Assembly: GCA_900469965.1 (NCBI GenBank)
Contig: UBZP01000017.1
Location: forward strand, 62,001 to 126,000
Length of the DNA: 64,000 bases
Direction: 5' to 3'
From: Hyphomicrobiales bacterium
Lineage (GTDB): Bacteria; Pseudomonadota; Alphaproteobacteria; Rhizobiales; Rhizobiaceae
The notes under the pieces were generated by a model that saw nothing but the letters and a program-made list of their open reading frames with translations, had not been told where the DNA came from and ran no database searches. This document shows positions 7,734-16,114 of this stretch, in pieces. Made by a program: the position numbers and the translations under genes. How positions within the stretch are numbered: position 1 is the first letter of the stretch; every line of letters starts with the position of its first letter.

Positions 7734-8969
7734 ATGCCGACGATCGCCCGAGAACCGACCAGCATCGGCGACAATACGCCACTGCCGAACCTGCGCCACC
7801 TCCGGGCGGTGGAGGCCGTGGGCCGGCATGCCAGCATCGGCAAGGCGGCGCTGGAACTGCGCCTGTCCCAGCCGGCCGTCACCCAGGCGGTGGCCAAGGT
7901 GGAGGCCTCGCTGGGGCGGAGCCTTTTCCAACGCCACCAGAAGGGCACCTATGTCACACGCGCGGGCGAGGTCTATCTGAACCGCGTCCGCCGGTTCCTC
8001 GACCAGTGCGATGCGGCCTTCATCGCGGTGACGAGCGGCGAGCCGGGGCGCGCGCGCTACCTGACCAGCGTCCAGGTCCGCGGCCTGATCGCCATCGCCG
8101 GCAGCACGACCTTTTCCCAGGCGGCCCATATCAGCGGCATCTCGACCTCGTCGCTGCATCGCACCCTGCGCGATCTCGAGGCGCAGGTGGCCCAGCCGCT
8201 CTATACCAGCTCGCCGCTGGGCCTGCGGATGACCGATCCCGGCGCCACCCTCGCCCGCCGGCTGTCGCTCGCGCTGCGGGAGATGGACGCGGCGCTGGAC
8301 GAGGTCAGCTCGCTCGACGGCCCGGAGAGCGGAAAGGTGCTGATCGGGGCGCTGCCGATGTCGGGCGCCTACCTGATCGGGGCGGCCATCGCCCGGCTGA
8401 CCGAGCGGTTTCCGAAGGCCCGCGTGGTCGTCACCAACGCGCCCTATGCGATCCTGTTCAACAGCCTCCGCAGCGGCGGCATCGATATGATCTTCGGCGT
8501 GCTCCGGCGGCCGGACTGGGATATCGAAATCACCGAAATCCCGCTCTTCACCGATCCCTACTGCATCGTCGCCCGATCGGGTCATCCGCTGGCGCACAAG
8601 AACGAGATCACCCAGGAAGATCTCCTCCGGCACGACTGGATCGCGCCGGGCCAGGGCACGCCGCGCCGGCGCGAATATGATGCGCTCTTCGCCGGGCAGG
8701 ACCAGCGGCCGAACATGCTGATCGAGACGAGCTCGCTGTCGACCATCCGGGCGATCCTGGCCTGCAGCAACCGGCTGGCCCTGGTCAGCCGCCACGAAAT
8801 CGAGATGGACGAGCAGCTCGATCTTTTGACCGTGCTCAGGTGGACGCCGAGCTTCCCGCCCGCGACGAAGGGCATCTCCATCCGCTCCAACTGGCTGCCG
8901 ACCCCGATCCAGCGACAGTTCATCAGCATCCTGAAAGAGAGCGCCCACGCGCTGGAGGACGACGCGTAG
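7734..8969 (+). CDS. LysR-family regulator with tandem helix-turn-helix domains
   Basis: 411 residues, about 100 more than a typical LysR protein. The first LysR-type winged helix is at about residues 18-77 (KAALELRLSQPAVTQAVAKVE). A second related unit follows at about 110-170 (FSQAAHISGISTSSLHRTLRD, then QPLYTSSPLGLRMTDPG). The effector-binding domain starts near GKVLIGALPMSGAYLIG. The ATG at 7734 is used; an in-frame TTG at 7698 would add 12 residues but has no visible ribosome site. The divergent position points to control of the PrpD/TctCA/amidohydrolase block by a carboxylate ligand (inference). Confidence 0.85.
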   Translation: MPTIAREPTSIGDNTPLPNLRHLRAVEAVGRHASIGKAALELRLSQPAVTQAVAKVEASLGRSLFQRHQKGTYVTRAGEVYLNRVRRFLDQCDAAFIAVTSGEPGRARYLTSVQVRGLIAIAGSTTFSQAAHISGISTSSLHRTLRDLEAQVAQPLYTSSPLGLRMTDPGATLARRLSLALREMDAALDEVSSLDGPESGKVLIGALPMSGAYLIGAAIARLTERFPKARVVVTNAPYAILFNSLRSGGIDMIFGVLRRPDWDIEITEIPLFTDPYCIVARSGHPLAHKNEITQEDLLRHDWIAPGQGTPRRREYDALFAGQDQRPNMLIETSSLSTIRAILACSNRLALVSRHEIEMDEQLDLLTVLRWTPSFPPATKGISIRSNWLPTPIQRQFISILKESAHALEDDA

Positions 8970-8999
8970 GCGCGCGTTCGGTTCAAGGGAAGCGCTGCC

Positions 9000-10757
9000 T
9001 CACCCGAAGGTGAAGGCGTAGGCTTCGACGCCGGGGTCGAGGAAGCGGATCTCGAAGGTCCGCTCTTCCACCGGGCCCGCCTGGCGGACGAGCTGGTAGA
9101 GCCGCGTCGACGTCACCGTGCCGTTGCCGGCTTCGTCGATGTCGGCGCCATGTCCGGCGCCGGGCGGCTTGCCGTCGACCGTGACCTGGAAGCGGACCGG
9201 CCTGCGGTCGGGGCCGGGGCCGAGCACGAGATGCAGGTCGCGGGCGCTGAAGCGGTAGGCGATGCCGCCGCCCGGCCCCTCGAGCGTGGCCTTCTCGCCG
9301 CCGACGGTCCATGTCCCGAACAGGCCCCATGTGTTGAGGCCCGGGCTTTCGACGGAATAGGCGCGCGGGACATCGGCGGCGAGGCCCTCGGGGGATACGA
9401 AGTTCGCGGCGCGCTGATAGCCGAGATAGGTCTCGCCGGAGCGAAGGTTCGCGAGGTCAGGACCGGCCTCGGCGCCCTTGGCGTCGGGCGTGACCGCCGT
9501 GTCGGCCTCGCTGCCGCCGCCGGCTTCGCGCAACAGGTCCTGGATCGCCTTTTCGGTCTGCGCGTAGCTGCCCTCGCCGAAATGATGGTAGCGGATCCGG
9601 CCCTGCGCATCGATCAGGTAGTGGGCCGGCCAGTAGCTGTTGTCGAAGGCGCGCCAGATGCGATAGTCGTTGTCGATCGCGACCGGATAGGCGATGCCGA
9701 ACGCGTCGACCGCCTTCCGGACGTTGTCGATCTTCTTCTCGAAGGCGAACTCCGGCGCGTGAACGCCGACCACCACCAGACCCTGGTCCCTGTACTTCTC
9801 CGCCCAGGCGCGGACATAGGGGATCGTGCGGATGCAATTGATGCAGGAATAGGTCCAGAAATCGACGAGCACGACCTTGCCGCGCAGCGCCTTGCCGTCG
9901 AGCGCCGGCGTATTCAGCCATTCGACGGCGCCGTCGAGCGCGGGCGCGGGGCCGTCGTCCGGCAGGTCGCTGCGGAACGGCCCGGCAGGCCCGGCGACGG
10001 CAGCGGTCGACTCGGTGCCCGCGGCCGCGGGCTTGCGCTGGAGCCGGTCGAGCACGGTCTGCTCCAGGGCGGTGGTGCCGGCATAGGAAAGCCGCGCCAG
10101 CAGCCCGGTGTCGAGGCCGAGCGCGATGGTGGCGACGCCGGCCAGCACGGCAGCGCCCAGCACCTGGCGGACCCTCTCGCCGATGCCGAGCGACCGCTTC
10201 ATGCCGGCAAAGAGCCGTCCGCCGACGACGAGCGCTGCGGCAAGCGAGGTCGCCGCACCGGCGGCATAGGCAAGGAGCAGCACCGTGGTTTCGAGATTGG
10301 CGCCCTGAAGGGCCGCACCCGTCAGCACCAGGCCGAGAATCGGTCCCGCGCAGGGCGCCCAGAGCAGGCCGGTGGCGATGCCGAGAACGAGCGAGCGCCC
10401 GACCGTCGATCCAACGCCCGACGAACCGGCCGTCTTCGCCAGCCGGTTGCCGAGGTCGACCACCGGCCGGGCGGCGATGCTCGCGATGTGCGGCGAGAGA
10501 AGGCTGAGGCCGAAGGCGGCGAGAAGCGCGATCGCGGCAAGGCGGCCGTATTCGTTGGCGTGGATCGCCCAGCTGCCGCCGACCGCCGCCAGCGTCGCGA
10601 CCAGCGCAAAGGTCACGGCCATGCCGATCAGCATCGGCAGCGTGCTGCGCAGGAAGGGTTGTTCCGCACGGGCGAAGACGAAGGGCAGGACGGGGAGGAT
10701 GCACGGACTGAGGATGGTCAGCGCACCGCCGAGATAGGCAATGAGAACGAGCGTCAT
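9000..10757 (-). CDS. DipZ-like protein: CcdA membrane domain fused to thioredoxin-like domains
   Basis: 585 residues. Residues 1-240 are a DsbD/CcdA-type membrane domain with paired cysteines in LSPCILPVLPFVFA and LWAPCAGPILGLVLTG. Residues about 285-430 are a TlpA/AhpC-like thioredoxin domain with the active site WTYSCINCIRTIPY (C-x2-C) and PVAIDNDYRIWRAFDNSYWP. The C-terminal 140 residues match the DipZ-type thioredoxin-like extension (beta-rich, TYLGYQRA...). It should carry electrons from cytoplasmic thioredoxin to periplasmic thiols or peroxides. AAAGGAAAAG precedes the ATG at 10757. It is divergent from an exported hydrolase and convergent with lysR, 30 bases away. Confidence 0.9.
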   Translation of the reverse strand: MTLVLIAYLGGALTILSPCILPVLPFVFARAEQPFLRSTLPMLIGMAVTFALVATLAAVGGSWAIHANEYGRLAAIALLAAFGLSLLSPHIASIAARPVVDLGNRLAKTAGSSGVGSTVGRSLVLGIATGLLWAPCAGPILGLVLTGAALQGANLETTVLLLAYAAGAATSLAAALVVGGRLFAGMKRSLGIGERVRQVLGAAVLAGVATIALGLDTGLLARLSYAGTTALEQTVLDRLQRKPAAAGTESTAAVAGPAGPFRSDLPDDGPAPALDGAVEWLNTPALDGKALRGKVVLVDFWTYSCINCIRTIPYVRAWAEKYRDQGLVVVGVHAPEFAFEKKIDNVRKAVDAFGIAYPVAIDNDYRIWRAFDNSYWPAHYLIDAQGRIRYHHFGEGSYAQTEKAIQDLLREAGGGSEADTAVTPDAKGAEAGPDLANLRSGETYLGYQRAANFVSPEGLAADVPRAYSVESPGLNTWGLFGTWTVGGEKATLEGPGGGIAYRFSARDLHLVLGPGPDRRPVRFQVTVDGKPPGAGHGADIDEAGNGTVTSTRLYQLVRQAGPVEERTFEIRFLDPGVEAYAFTFG

Positions 10758-11077
10758 CTTCTTTTCCTTTGAGCCGGGGTTCGGCGCCGGCGGGCGACGC
10801 GGCGCGACCGGCACGGCGGCGATCTGGCCAGCCGCTCGTATCCCGGATGTGTCCGGGGCCGGGCCGTTTTGTACCGAAGTGTAGGACGCCTTCGTCCGGT
10901 TGCAGGCGAGACGGGCCCTGTCCAGCAGGCGCCGGCGCCGGGGGCCGGAAATGTATCAGAGCGTATCCGGGCGGACGGATGCTACATTCGCATGCAATCG
11001 GGAGGCGGCGCGCACATACCGCGGATACATGGAGAGGGCATTTCGTCGCCATGTCCACATTCATCAGGAGAACGCCC
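10758..11077. promoter_or_regulatory. Divergent control region with two direct-repeat sites
   Basis: 320 bases without a gene between the DipZ-like and hydrolase starts. It holds a 10-bp tandem repeat GTATCAGAGC-GTATCCGGGC (10953-10972) and a looser 11-bp repeat GTATCCCGGAT-GTGTCCGGGG (10838-10858). These look like OmpR-type response-regulator sites. A related site lies before ohr. Confidence 0.55.
10953..10972 (+). promoter_or_regulatory. Candidate response-regulator operator
   Basis: Two adjacent 10-bp direct repeats, GTATCAGAGC and GTATCCGGGC. The 15-mer ATGTATCAGAGCGTA around it recurs exactly, on the opposite strand, at 14324-14338 before ohr. Confidence 0.5.
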
Positions 11078-12115
11078 GTGCCCGAAGCCATCGATCACCA
11101 ACGCCGCCGGTTCTTCGGCCTTGCGGCCCTGTCCGTCGCGGCGGTCGAACTGGGCGCTGCGACAATCGCGCATGCGCAGTCGTCCGCGGCGTCGTCCTCC
11201 ACGGCAAAGGCCGGGACGACCTTCGGGCCGCTGAAGCAGGTGAGGGCGGGCGTGCTGGACATCGGCTATGCCGAGGCCGGCCCGGCGGACGGACCGGCGG
11301 TGCTGCTGGTGCACGGCTGGCCCTACGACATCCACAGCTTCGTCGATGTCGCCCCGATCCTCGCGGCGGCAGGCCATCGCGTGATCGTGCCCTATCTCCG
11401 TGGCTACGGCAGCACCCGCTTTCTGTCGGAAGAGACGCCGCGCAACGGCCAGCAGTCCGCGCTGGCCGTCGACATGATCGCATTGATGGATGCGCTCGGC
11501 ATCGACAAGGCGATCGTCGCCGGCTACGACTGGGGCGCGCGCACCGTCAACATCATGGCGGCCCTCTGGCCCGAGCGCTGCCGGGCGATGGTCTCGGTCA
11601 GCGGCTACCTGATCGGCAGCCAGGCGGTGAATGCCAGGCCGCTTGCGCCGGCGGCAGAGCTCTCCTGGTGGTATCAGTTCTACTTCGCAACGGAGCGGGG
11701 CCGGCGCGGCTACGCGGCCAACACCTACGACTTTGCGAGGCTGATCTGGCGCACGGCCTCGCCGACATGGGACTTCGACGAAGCGACCTTCGCGCGCTCG
11801 GCCGCAGCCTTCGACAATCCGGACCACGTCGCCATCACCATTCACAACTATCGTTGGCGCCTTGGGCTCGCCGAGGGAGAGGCACGATACGACGCCTACG
11901 AACGCCGGCTCGCGCAGGCCCCCGCCATCGCCGTGCCGACGATGACCCTCGAAGGCGACGCCAATGGCGCGCCGCATCCCGATCCGGCAGCCTATGCCGG
12001 CAAGTTCACCGGAAAGTACGAGCACCGCACCCTTTCCGGCGGCATCGGCCACAATCTGCCACAGGAAGCCCCCCGTGCCTTCGCGCAGGCCGTGCTCGAC
12101 GTCGCCCGCTTCTGA
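11078..12115 (+). CDS. Tat-exported alpha/beta hydrolase (epoxide hydrolase/dehalogenase type)
   Basis: 345 residues. The N terminus has a twin-arginine signal (HQRRRFFGLAALSVAA, cleavage near IAHAQ). The hydrolase core shows the oxyanion motif VLLVHGWPYDIHSF, the nucleophile elbow AGYDWGART with aspartate rather than serine, as in epoxide hydrolases and haloalkane dehalogenases, and the catalytic histidine in GGIGHNLPQEAP. The GTG at 11078 is chosen because AGGAG lies 8 bases upstream; an ATG nine codons earlier lacks a good site. It lies beside redox genes and before a two-component pair. The true substrate is unknown. Confidence 0.85.
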   Translation: MPEAIDHQRRRFFGLAALSVAAVELGAATIAHAQSSAASSSTAKAGTTFGPLKQVRAGVLDIGYAEAGPADGPAVLLVHGWPYDIHSFVDVAPILAAAGHRVIVPYLRGYGSTRFLSEETPRNGQQSALAVDMIALMDALGIDKAIVAGYDWGARTVNIMAALWPERCRAMVSVSGYLIGSQAVNARPLAPAAELSWWYQFYFATERGRRGYAANTYDFARLIWRTASPTWDFDEATFARSAAAFDNPDHVAITIHNYRWRLGLAEGEARYDAYERRLAQAPAIAVPTMTLEGDANGAPHPDPAAYAGKFTGKYEHRTLSGGIGHNLPQEAPRAFAQAVLDVARF

Positions 12116-12214
12116 GCGAAGCCTGCCATCGCCATTTCCCCCTTCGCGGGAGGCGGCGCCAGGTCTAGAACAGTCGTGGCGGATGGGTCGCCACGGAGGT
12201 TTGAAAGTCCGCCC

Positions 12215-12955
12215 ATGGAGCATATCGACCATATCCTGATCGTCGACGACGACCGCGAGATCCGCGAGCTGCTGTCCTCCTACCTGACGAAGAACGGGCT
12301 GCGGGCGAGCATCGCCGCGGACGGCCGGCAGATGCGGGCGTTCCTCGAGGCCAACACCGTCGATCTCATCGTGCTGGACGTCATGATGCCCGGCGATGAC
12401 GGGCTCGTGCTGTGCCGCGAGCTGCGGGCGGGGAAACACAAGGCGACGCCGATCCTGATGCTGACGGCGCGCAGCGACGAGCTGGACCGCGTCATCGGCC
12501 TCGAGATGGGGGCCGACGACTACCTGGCCAAGCCGTTCGCCGCGCGCGAGCTGCTCGCCCGTATCAAGGCGGTGCTCAGGCGTACGCGCATGCTGCCGCC
12601 CAACCTGCAGATCAGCGAGGCGGGCCAGGTGCTCGCCTTCGGCGACTGGCGGCTCGACACCGTCGCCCGCCATCTCCTCGACCGGGAAGGCACCGCGATC
12701 GCGCTCAGCGGGGCGGAGTACCGCCTCCTGCGGGTCTTCATCGACCATCCGCAACGCGTGCTGAACCGCGACCAGCTCCTGAACCTGACGCAGGGCCGCG
12801 ACGCGGATCTCTTCGACCGCTCCATCGATCTGCTCGTCAGCCGGCTGCGCCAGCGGCTCGGCGACGAGGCCCGCGAGCCGGTCTACATCAAGACCGTGCG
12901 CAGCGAAGGCTACGTGTTTTCCGTGCCGGTCGAGATCGCGGAGCCGCGGCGGTGA
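12215..12955 (+). CDS. OmpR-family response regulator
   Basis: 246 residues. Receiver domain at 1-125 with acidic pocket ILIVDDDREIR, phosphoacceptor aspartate in LIVLDVMMPG, conserved threonine in LMLTAR and lysine in DYLAKPF. The winged-helix DNA-binding domain is at about 140-235 (EYRLLRVFIDHPQRVLNRDQLL, RSIDLLVSRLRQRLG, IKTVRSEGYVF). It overlaps the sensor kinase gene by 4 bases (GTGA), a sign of translational coupling. The direct-repeat sites before the hydrolase, dipZ-like and ohr genes are natural candidates for its targets. Confidence 0.95.
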   Translation: MEHIDHILIVDDDREIRELLSSYLTKNGLRASIAADGRQMRAFLEANTVDLIVLDVMMPGDDGLVLCRELRAGKHKATPILMLTARSDELDRVIGLEMGADDYLAKPFAARELLARIKAVLRRTRMLPPNLQISEAGQVLAFGDWRLDTVARHLLDREGTAIALSGAEYRLLRVFIDHPQRVLNRDQLLNLTQGRDADLFDRSIDLLVSRLRQRLGDEAREPVYIKTVRSEGYVFSVPVEIAEPRR

Positions 12956-14271
12956 CGGCGGACGGCCCCGCCCGTTCGCTGCCCTGGCCGCGCACGCTGC
13001 GGGCCCGGATCTTCCTCGTTCTCTTCGTCGGGCTCGCCATCGCCTACGGCCTGTCCTTCACCGTGCTCTCGATGGAGCGCTACATCTCGGCGAAGGCGAT
13101 GATGCTGGGAACCCTGGAAAACGACGTGGCGACCTCCATCGCCGTTCTCGACCGGCTGCCGGCGGGCGACCGCGCCGGTCTCGTCGAGCGCCTCGGCCGC
13201 GGCAACTACCGCCTCGTCCTCGGCGAGGGCCTGCCCGGCGTGCCCGACACGTCGCGCCGCGGCGCCGAGATCGCCGCCCGCATCGAGGAGGCCGTCGGCC
13301 ACCGGTTCCCTGTTCGCATCGAGGCCATTCCCGGCGACGTCGCCCGCCTGCAGGCACACCTGACCCTCAGTGACGGCAATCCGCTGACGATCGATATCAC
13401 CCCGCGCGGCGTGATGCCGGTGGCGGACTGGCTGCCCTATGTCTTCGTCGTGCAGATGGTTCTCCTCATGCTGTGCGCGTGGTACGCCGTGCGCCAGACG
13501 GTGCGGCCGCTGGAAACGCTGGCCGCGGCCGCCGATGCGCTCGATCCCAACCGGCCGGGACCGCCGCTCGGCGAACGGGGGCCGAGCGAGGTCGCCCACG
13601 CGGCGGCGGCCTTCAACGCCATGCGCGAGCGCATCGCGCATTATCTCGAGGAGCGCGTCCAGATCCTTGCGGCGATCTCGCACGACCTGCAGACGCCGAT
13701 CACCCGGATGCGGCTGCGCGCGGACATGGCGGCCGAAACGCCCGAGCGGGAGAAGCTGATGCGCGACCTGGCCGAGATCGAACGGCTGGTGCAGGACGGC
13801 ATCGCCTATGCCCGCAGCGCGCATGGCAACGGCGAGAAGCCGTCGCGTATCGACCTCTCCTCCTTCATCGAGAGCATCGCCTATGACTACCAGGACATGG
13901 GCAAGGCGGTCGCGGTCGCAGGCCCTATCTCCGGGACGATAGCGACCAGGCCCCATTCCCTTCGCCGCATCCTGACGAATTTCGTCGACAACGCCCTGAA
14001 GTTTGCCGGCAGCGCAGAGATTGCCGTAGCACGGGGGCCGGATGGCAGCACGGTCATCACCGTGCTCGACCGCGGGCCGGGCATTCCGGAGGAAAAGCTC
14101 GAAGCCGCCATGCAGCCGTTCTTCCGGCTGGAGCAATCGCGCAACCGCGAGACCGGCGGGGCAGGGCTCGGCCTTGCCATCGCCCAGCAGCTTGCAGCCT
14201 CGCTCGGTGGTACGGTGCGGCTCCGCAACCGTCCCGGCGGCGGGCTTGCGGCCGAGATATCGCTGCCCTGA
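12952..14271 (+). CDS. Sensor histidine kinase (EnvZ-like)
   Basis: 439 residues. Membrane helices at about 20-42 (IFLVLFVGLAIAYGLSF) and 160-180 (WLPYVFVVQMVLLMLCAWY) enclose a periplasmic sensor of about 115 residues. A HAMP-like linker, a HisKA domain with ISHDLQTPITRMRL, and ATPase boxes NFVDNALKF, VLDRGPGIPEE and GGAGLGLAIAQQL follow. The GTG start overlaps the regulator stop codon. Neighbouring peroxide and thiol genes suggest an oxidative or membrane-stress signal, but no ligand is visible. Confidence 0.95.
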   Translation: MTADGPARSLPWPRTLRARIFLVLFVGLAIAYGLSFTVLSMERYISAKAMMLGTLENDVATSIAVLDRLPAGDRAGLVERLGRGNYRLVLGEGLPGVPDTSRRGAEIAARIEEAVGHRFPVRIEAIPGDVARLQAHLTLSDGNPLTIDITPRGVMPVADWLPYVFVVQMVLLMLCAWYAVRQTVRPLETLAAAADALDPNRPGPPLGERGPSEVAHAAAAFNAMRERIAHYLEERVQILAAISHDLQTPITRMRLRADMAAETPEREKLMRDLAEIERLVQDGIAYARSAHGNGEKPSRIDLSSFIESIAYDYQDMGKAVAVAGPISGTIATRPHSLRRILTNFVDNALKFAGSAEIAVARGPDGSTVITVLDRGPGIPEEKLEAAMQPFFRLEQSRNRETGGAGLGLAIAQQLAASLGGTVRLRNRPGGGLAAEISLP

Positions 14272-14293
14272 AGGTCCGGTCTGCCGTGCAAGT

Positions 14294-14336
14294 GTATCGG
14301 AGCGAAGGCCGGCCAGGCGCCGGTACGCTCTGATAC
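14294..14336. promoter_or_regulatory. Inverted repeat between kinase and ohr
   Basis: GTATCGGAGCG (from 14294) faces CGCTCTGATAC (to 14336) with one mismatch. Read on the minus strand, 14336 to 14317 is GTATCAGAGC-GTACCGGCGC, a 10-bp direct repeat like that at 10953. It may be the operator for ohr. As an 11-bp stem followed by ATTTT it could also terminate the kinase transcript. Confidence 0.5.
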
Positions 14337-14428
14337 ATTTTCCTCCTTTGCTGAAACACGCCGGATACGTCGGTCCGTCATACAGCCTGCGTCAACAACG
14401 TCGCTGTGTGCGGCAGAAGGAGAATTCC

Positions 14429-14845
14429 ATGACGAAGCTCGACGATGTCCTCTACACCGGCAGGACCCACACGACCGGCGGCCGCGACGGTGCCGCACGC
14501 AGCGACGACGCGCAGCTCGATGTCCGCCTTTCGCCGCCGGGCAGTGGCAAGCCCGGCACCAATCCCGAGCAGCTCTTTGCCGCCGGCTGGTCCGCCTGCT
14601 TCATCGGGGCGCTCGGCTTTGCCGCGGCCGGCCGCAAGATCCGCCTGCCGGCCGGGACCGCCGTCGATGCGGAAGTGGACCTCGGCAAGACCGGCGAGGC
14701 CTATGGCCTGCAGGCACGGCTGAACGTCAGCCTGCCGGGCCTCGACCCGGACGTCGCCCGCGCATTGGTCGAGCAGGCCCACCAGACCTGCCCCTATTCG
14801 CGGGCGACGCGCGGCAACATCGACGTGGTGCTGACGGTCGTCTGA
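14429..14845 (+). CDS. ohr: Organic hydroperoxide resistance protein (OsmC/Ohr family)
   Basis: 138 residues, the usual Ohr length. The two redox cysteines lie in GWSACFIGAL and QTCPYSRATRGN, and TNPEQLFAAGWSACF is the Ohr rather than the OsmC signature. It is a cytoplasmic thiol peroxidase for organic hydroperoxides, normally reduced through lipoylated proteins. AGAAGGAG precedes the ATG. It lies downstream of the two-component system with a palindromic candidate operator in between; no OhrR gene is seen in the window. Confidence 0.93.
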   Translation: MTKLDDVLYTGRTHTTGGRDGAARSDDAQLDVRLSPPGSGKPGTNPEQLFAAGWSACFIGALGFAAAGRKIRLPAGTAVDAEVDLGKTGEAYGLQARLNVSLPGLDPDVARALVEQAHQTCPYSRATRGNIDVVLTVV

Positions 14846-14870
14846 GCGACGGCGAGGCTGGAGGTTCCCG

Positions 14871-15005
14871 ATGAAGCGCATGCTGGTCTTCCTGCTGGTC
14901 GCCGGCGTCCTTGCCGCACCCTGCGCCTACGACGCGTTCTCGCCGGAGCCGTCGCCGCTGGCGGCTCTTCTCGCGGTTGCCGCCGCGAGCGGACCGCGGG
15001 GCTGA
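14871..15005 (+). CDS. Small secreted peptide, 44 residues, unknown
   Basis: The start has a clear ribosome site (GGAGG, 6 bases before the ATG) 25 bases after ohr. The sequence begins MKRMLVFLLVAGVLAAPC, a signal peptide or single membrane segment, and ends in an alanine-rich tail. A perfect 14-bp hairpin follows 4 bases after its stop. No family was recognised. The ribosome site and position support a real gene, but it is short. Confidence 0.5.
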   Translation: MKRMLVFLLVAGVLAAPCAYDAFSPEPSPLAALLAVAAASGPRG

Positions 15006-15009
15006 CGGA

Positions 15010-15044
15010 CTCGAGGGCGACCGCGCGAAACGGTCGCCCTCGAG
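15010..15044. terminator. Perfect 14-bp hairpin, probable terminator
   Basis: Arms CTCGAGGGCGACCG (15010-15023) and CGGTCGCCCTCGAG (15031-15044) pair perfectly around a 7-base loop CGCGAAA. There is no long T tract. The position after ohr and the small peptide gene, and before the convergent SDR, suits a bidirectional terminator. Confidence 0.6.
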
Positions 15045-15160
15045 CAGGTCTGATCCGGACCCAGTTTCCTGCGTGGCACGCTTCGTGCCGGTTCCCCGGC
15101 CACCGCCGGCGACCCGAGGGACGTGCCCCGGGGGAGGGGCACCCCGCACCGCTGCCCGGA

Positions 15161-15997
15161 CTACGCTGCCGGCGCGAAGTCGGTCGAAACGGAAAGCGCG
15201 TGCCAGCGGGCCACGATCTCCGCGTCCGACACATGCTTGTCCCGGATCGCCGCGACCGTGTCGCTGCCGAGCGGCAGCCGGATGGGCGGTTGCGGGGTGT
15301 CGACGAGGGCGATCACCGCCTCGGCCAGCTTGTCCGGATCGCCGGGCTGGTTGTAGCTGATCTCCCGGGCCTTGATGCGGACCGCGCCTGCGGTTTCGGC
15401 ATAGTCGTCGATCTCCGTCGGGCTCACGCTCAGGGACATCGCATCGAGGAAGTCGGTGCGGAAATAGCCGGGCTCGATCGCCGTCGCATGGATGCCGAGC
15501 GGAGCCAGTTCCTGCGCGAGGGCCTCGGTCAGGCCCTCGACGGCGAATTTCGTCGAGCAGTAGACGCCGAACCCCGCGCCGCTGCGATAGCCGCCGATCG
15601 AGGAGAAGTTGAGGATGTGCCCGGACCGCTGGCGGCGCATGTGCGGCAGCACCGCGCGGGTTACGGCGAGCAGCCCGAAGACATTGGTGCGGTAGAGCGC
15701 CTCGATCTCGGCGCCGCTGGCCTCCTCGACCGCACCGAGCAGGCCGTAGCCGGCGTTGTTGACCAGGACGTCGATCCGCCCGAAACGGGCGATCGCTTCC
15801 TTGACCGCCTGATGTGCCTGGGCCTCGTCGGTGACGTCGAGGGCCACGGCGAGAAGATCGGGCCGCTCGCCGAACCGTTCGGTGACGGCCTTCGGATTGC
15901 GGGCGGTGGCGACCACCTTGTCGCCGCTCGCCAGTGCCTTTTCCACGATCAGAGCGCCGAACCCGCGGGATGCGCCTGTGACGAACCATGTACGCAT
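15161..15997 (-). CDS. Short-chain dehydrogenase/reductase
   Basis: 278 residues, classical SDR. Nucleotide-binding TGASRGFG at residues 8-15, NNAG motif (VLVNNAGYG), catalytic serine in LNFSSIGG and YCSTK (Y-x3-K). The start is the ATG at 15997 with AGGAGGT upstream; the frame is open beyond it but lacks support. It is divergent from a LysR gene whose product probably controls it. Substrate unknown. Confidence 0.9.
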   Translation of the reverse strand: MRTWFVTGASRGFGALIVEKALASGDKVVATARNPKAVTERFGERPDLLAVALDVTDEAQAHQAVKEAIARFGRIDVLVNNAGYGLLGAVEEASGAEIEALYRTNVFGLLAVTRAVLPHMRRQRSGHILNFSSIGGYRSGAGFGVYCSTKFAVEGLTEALAQELAPLGIHATAIEPGYFRTDFLDAMSLSVSPTEIDDYAETAGAVRIKAREISYNQPGDPDKLAEAVIALVDTPQPPIRLPLGSDTVAAIRDKHVSDAEIVARWHALSVSTDFAPAA

Positions 15998-16093
15998 GTG
16001 AACCTCCTGTTTCTGTCGCCGCTCCGTCGTCGGCGGCTGAAGGATTTCTACCGCGTTGGCTTTGATGAGATAATAGACTGGATTATCCACGAG

Positions 16094-16114
16094 TTGCTGA
16101 ATAAGATTCAGCAA
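16094..16114. promoter_or_regulatory. Perfect palindrome at lysR start codon
   Basis: TTGCTGAAT (16094-16102), spacer AAG, ATTCAGCAA (16106-16114). The last base is the A of the lysR ATG, and no Shine-Dalgarno sequence precedes that start. It is likely an operator for the LysR protein controlling itself and the divergent SDR. Confidence 0.6.

Noticed and set aside
15010-15044. The 14-bp hairpin as a regulatory protein site
   Set aside because: It lies between convergent genes just after a stop codon, where a terminator is the simpler reading.
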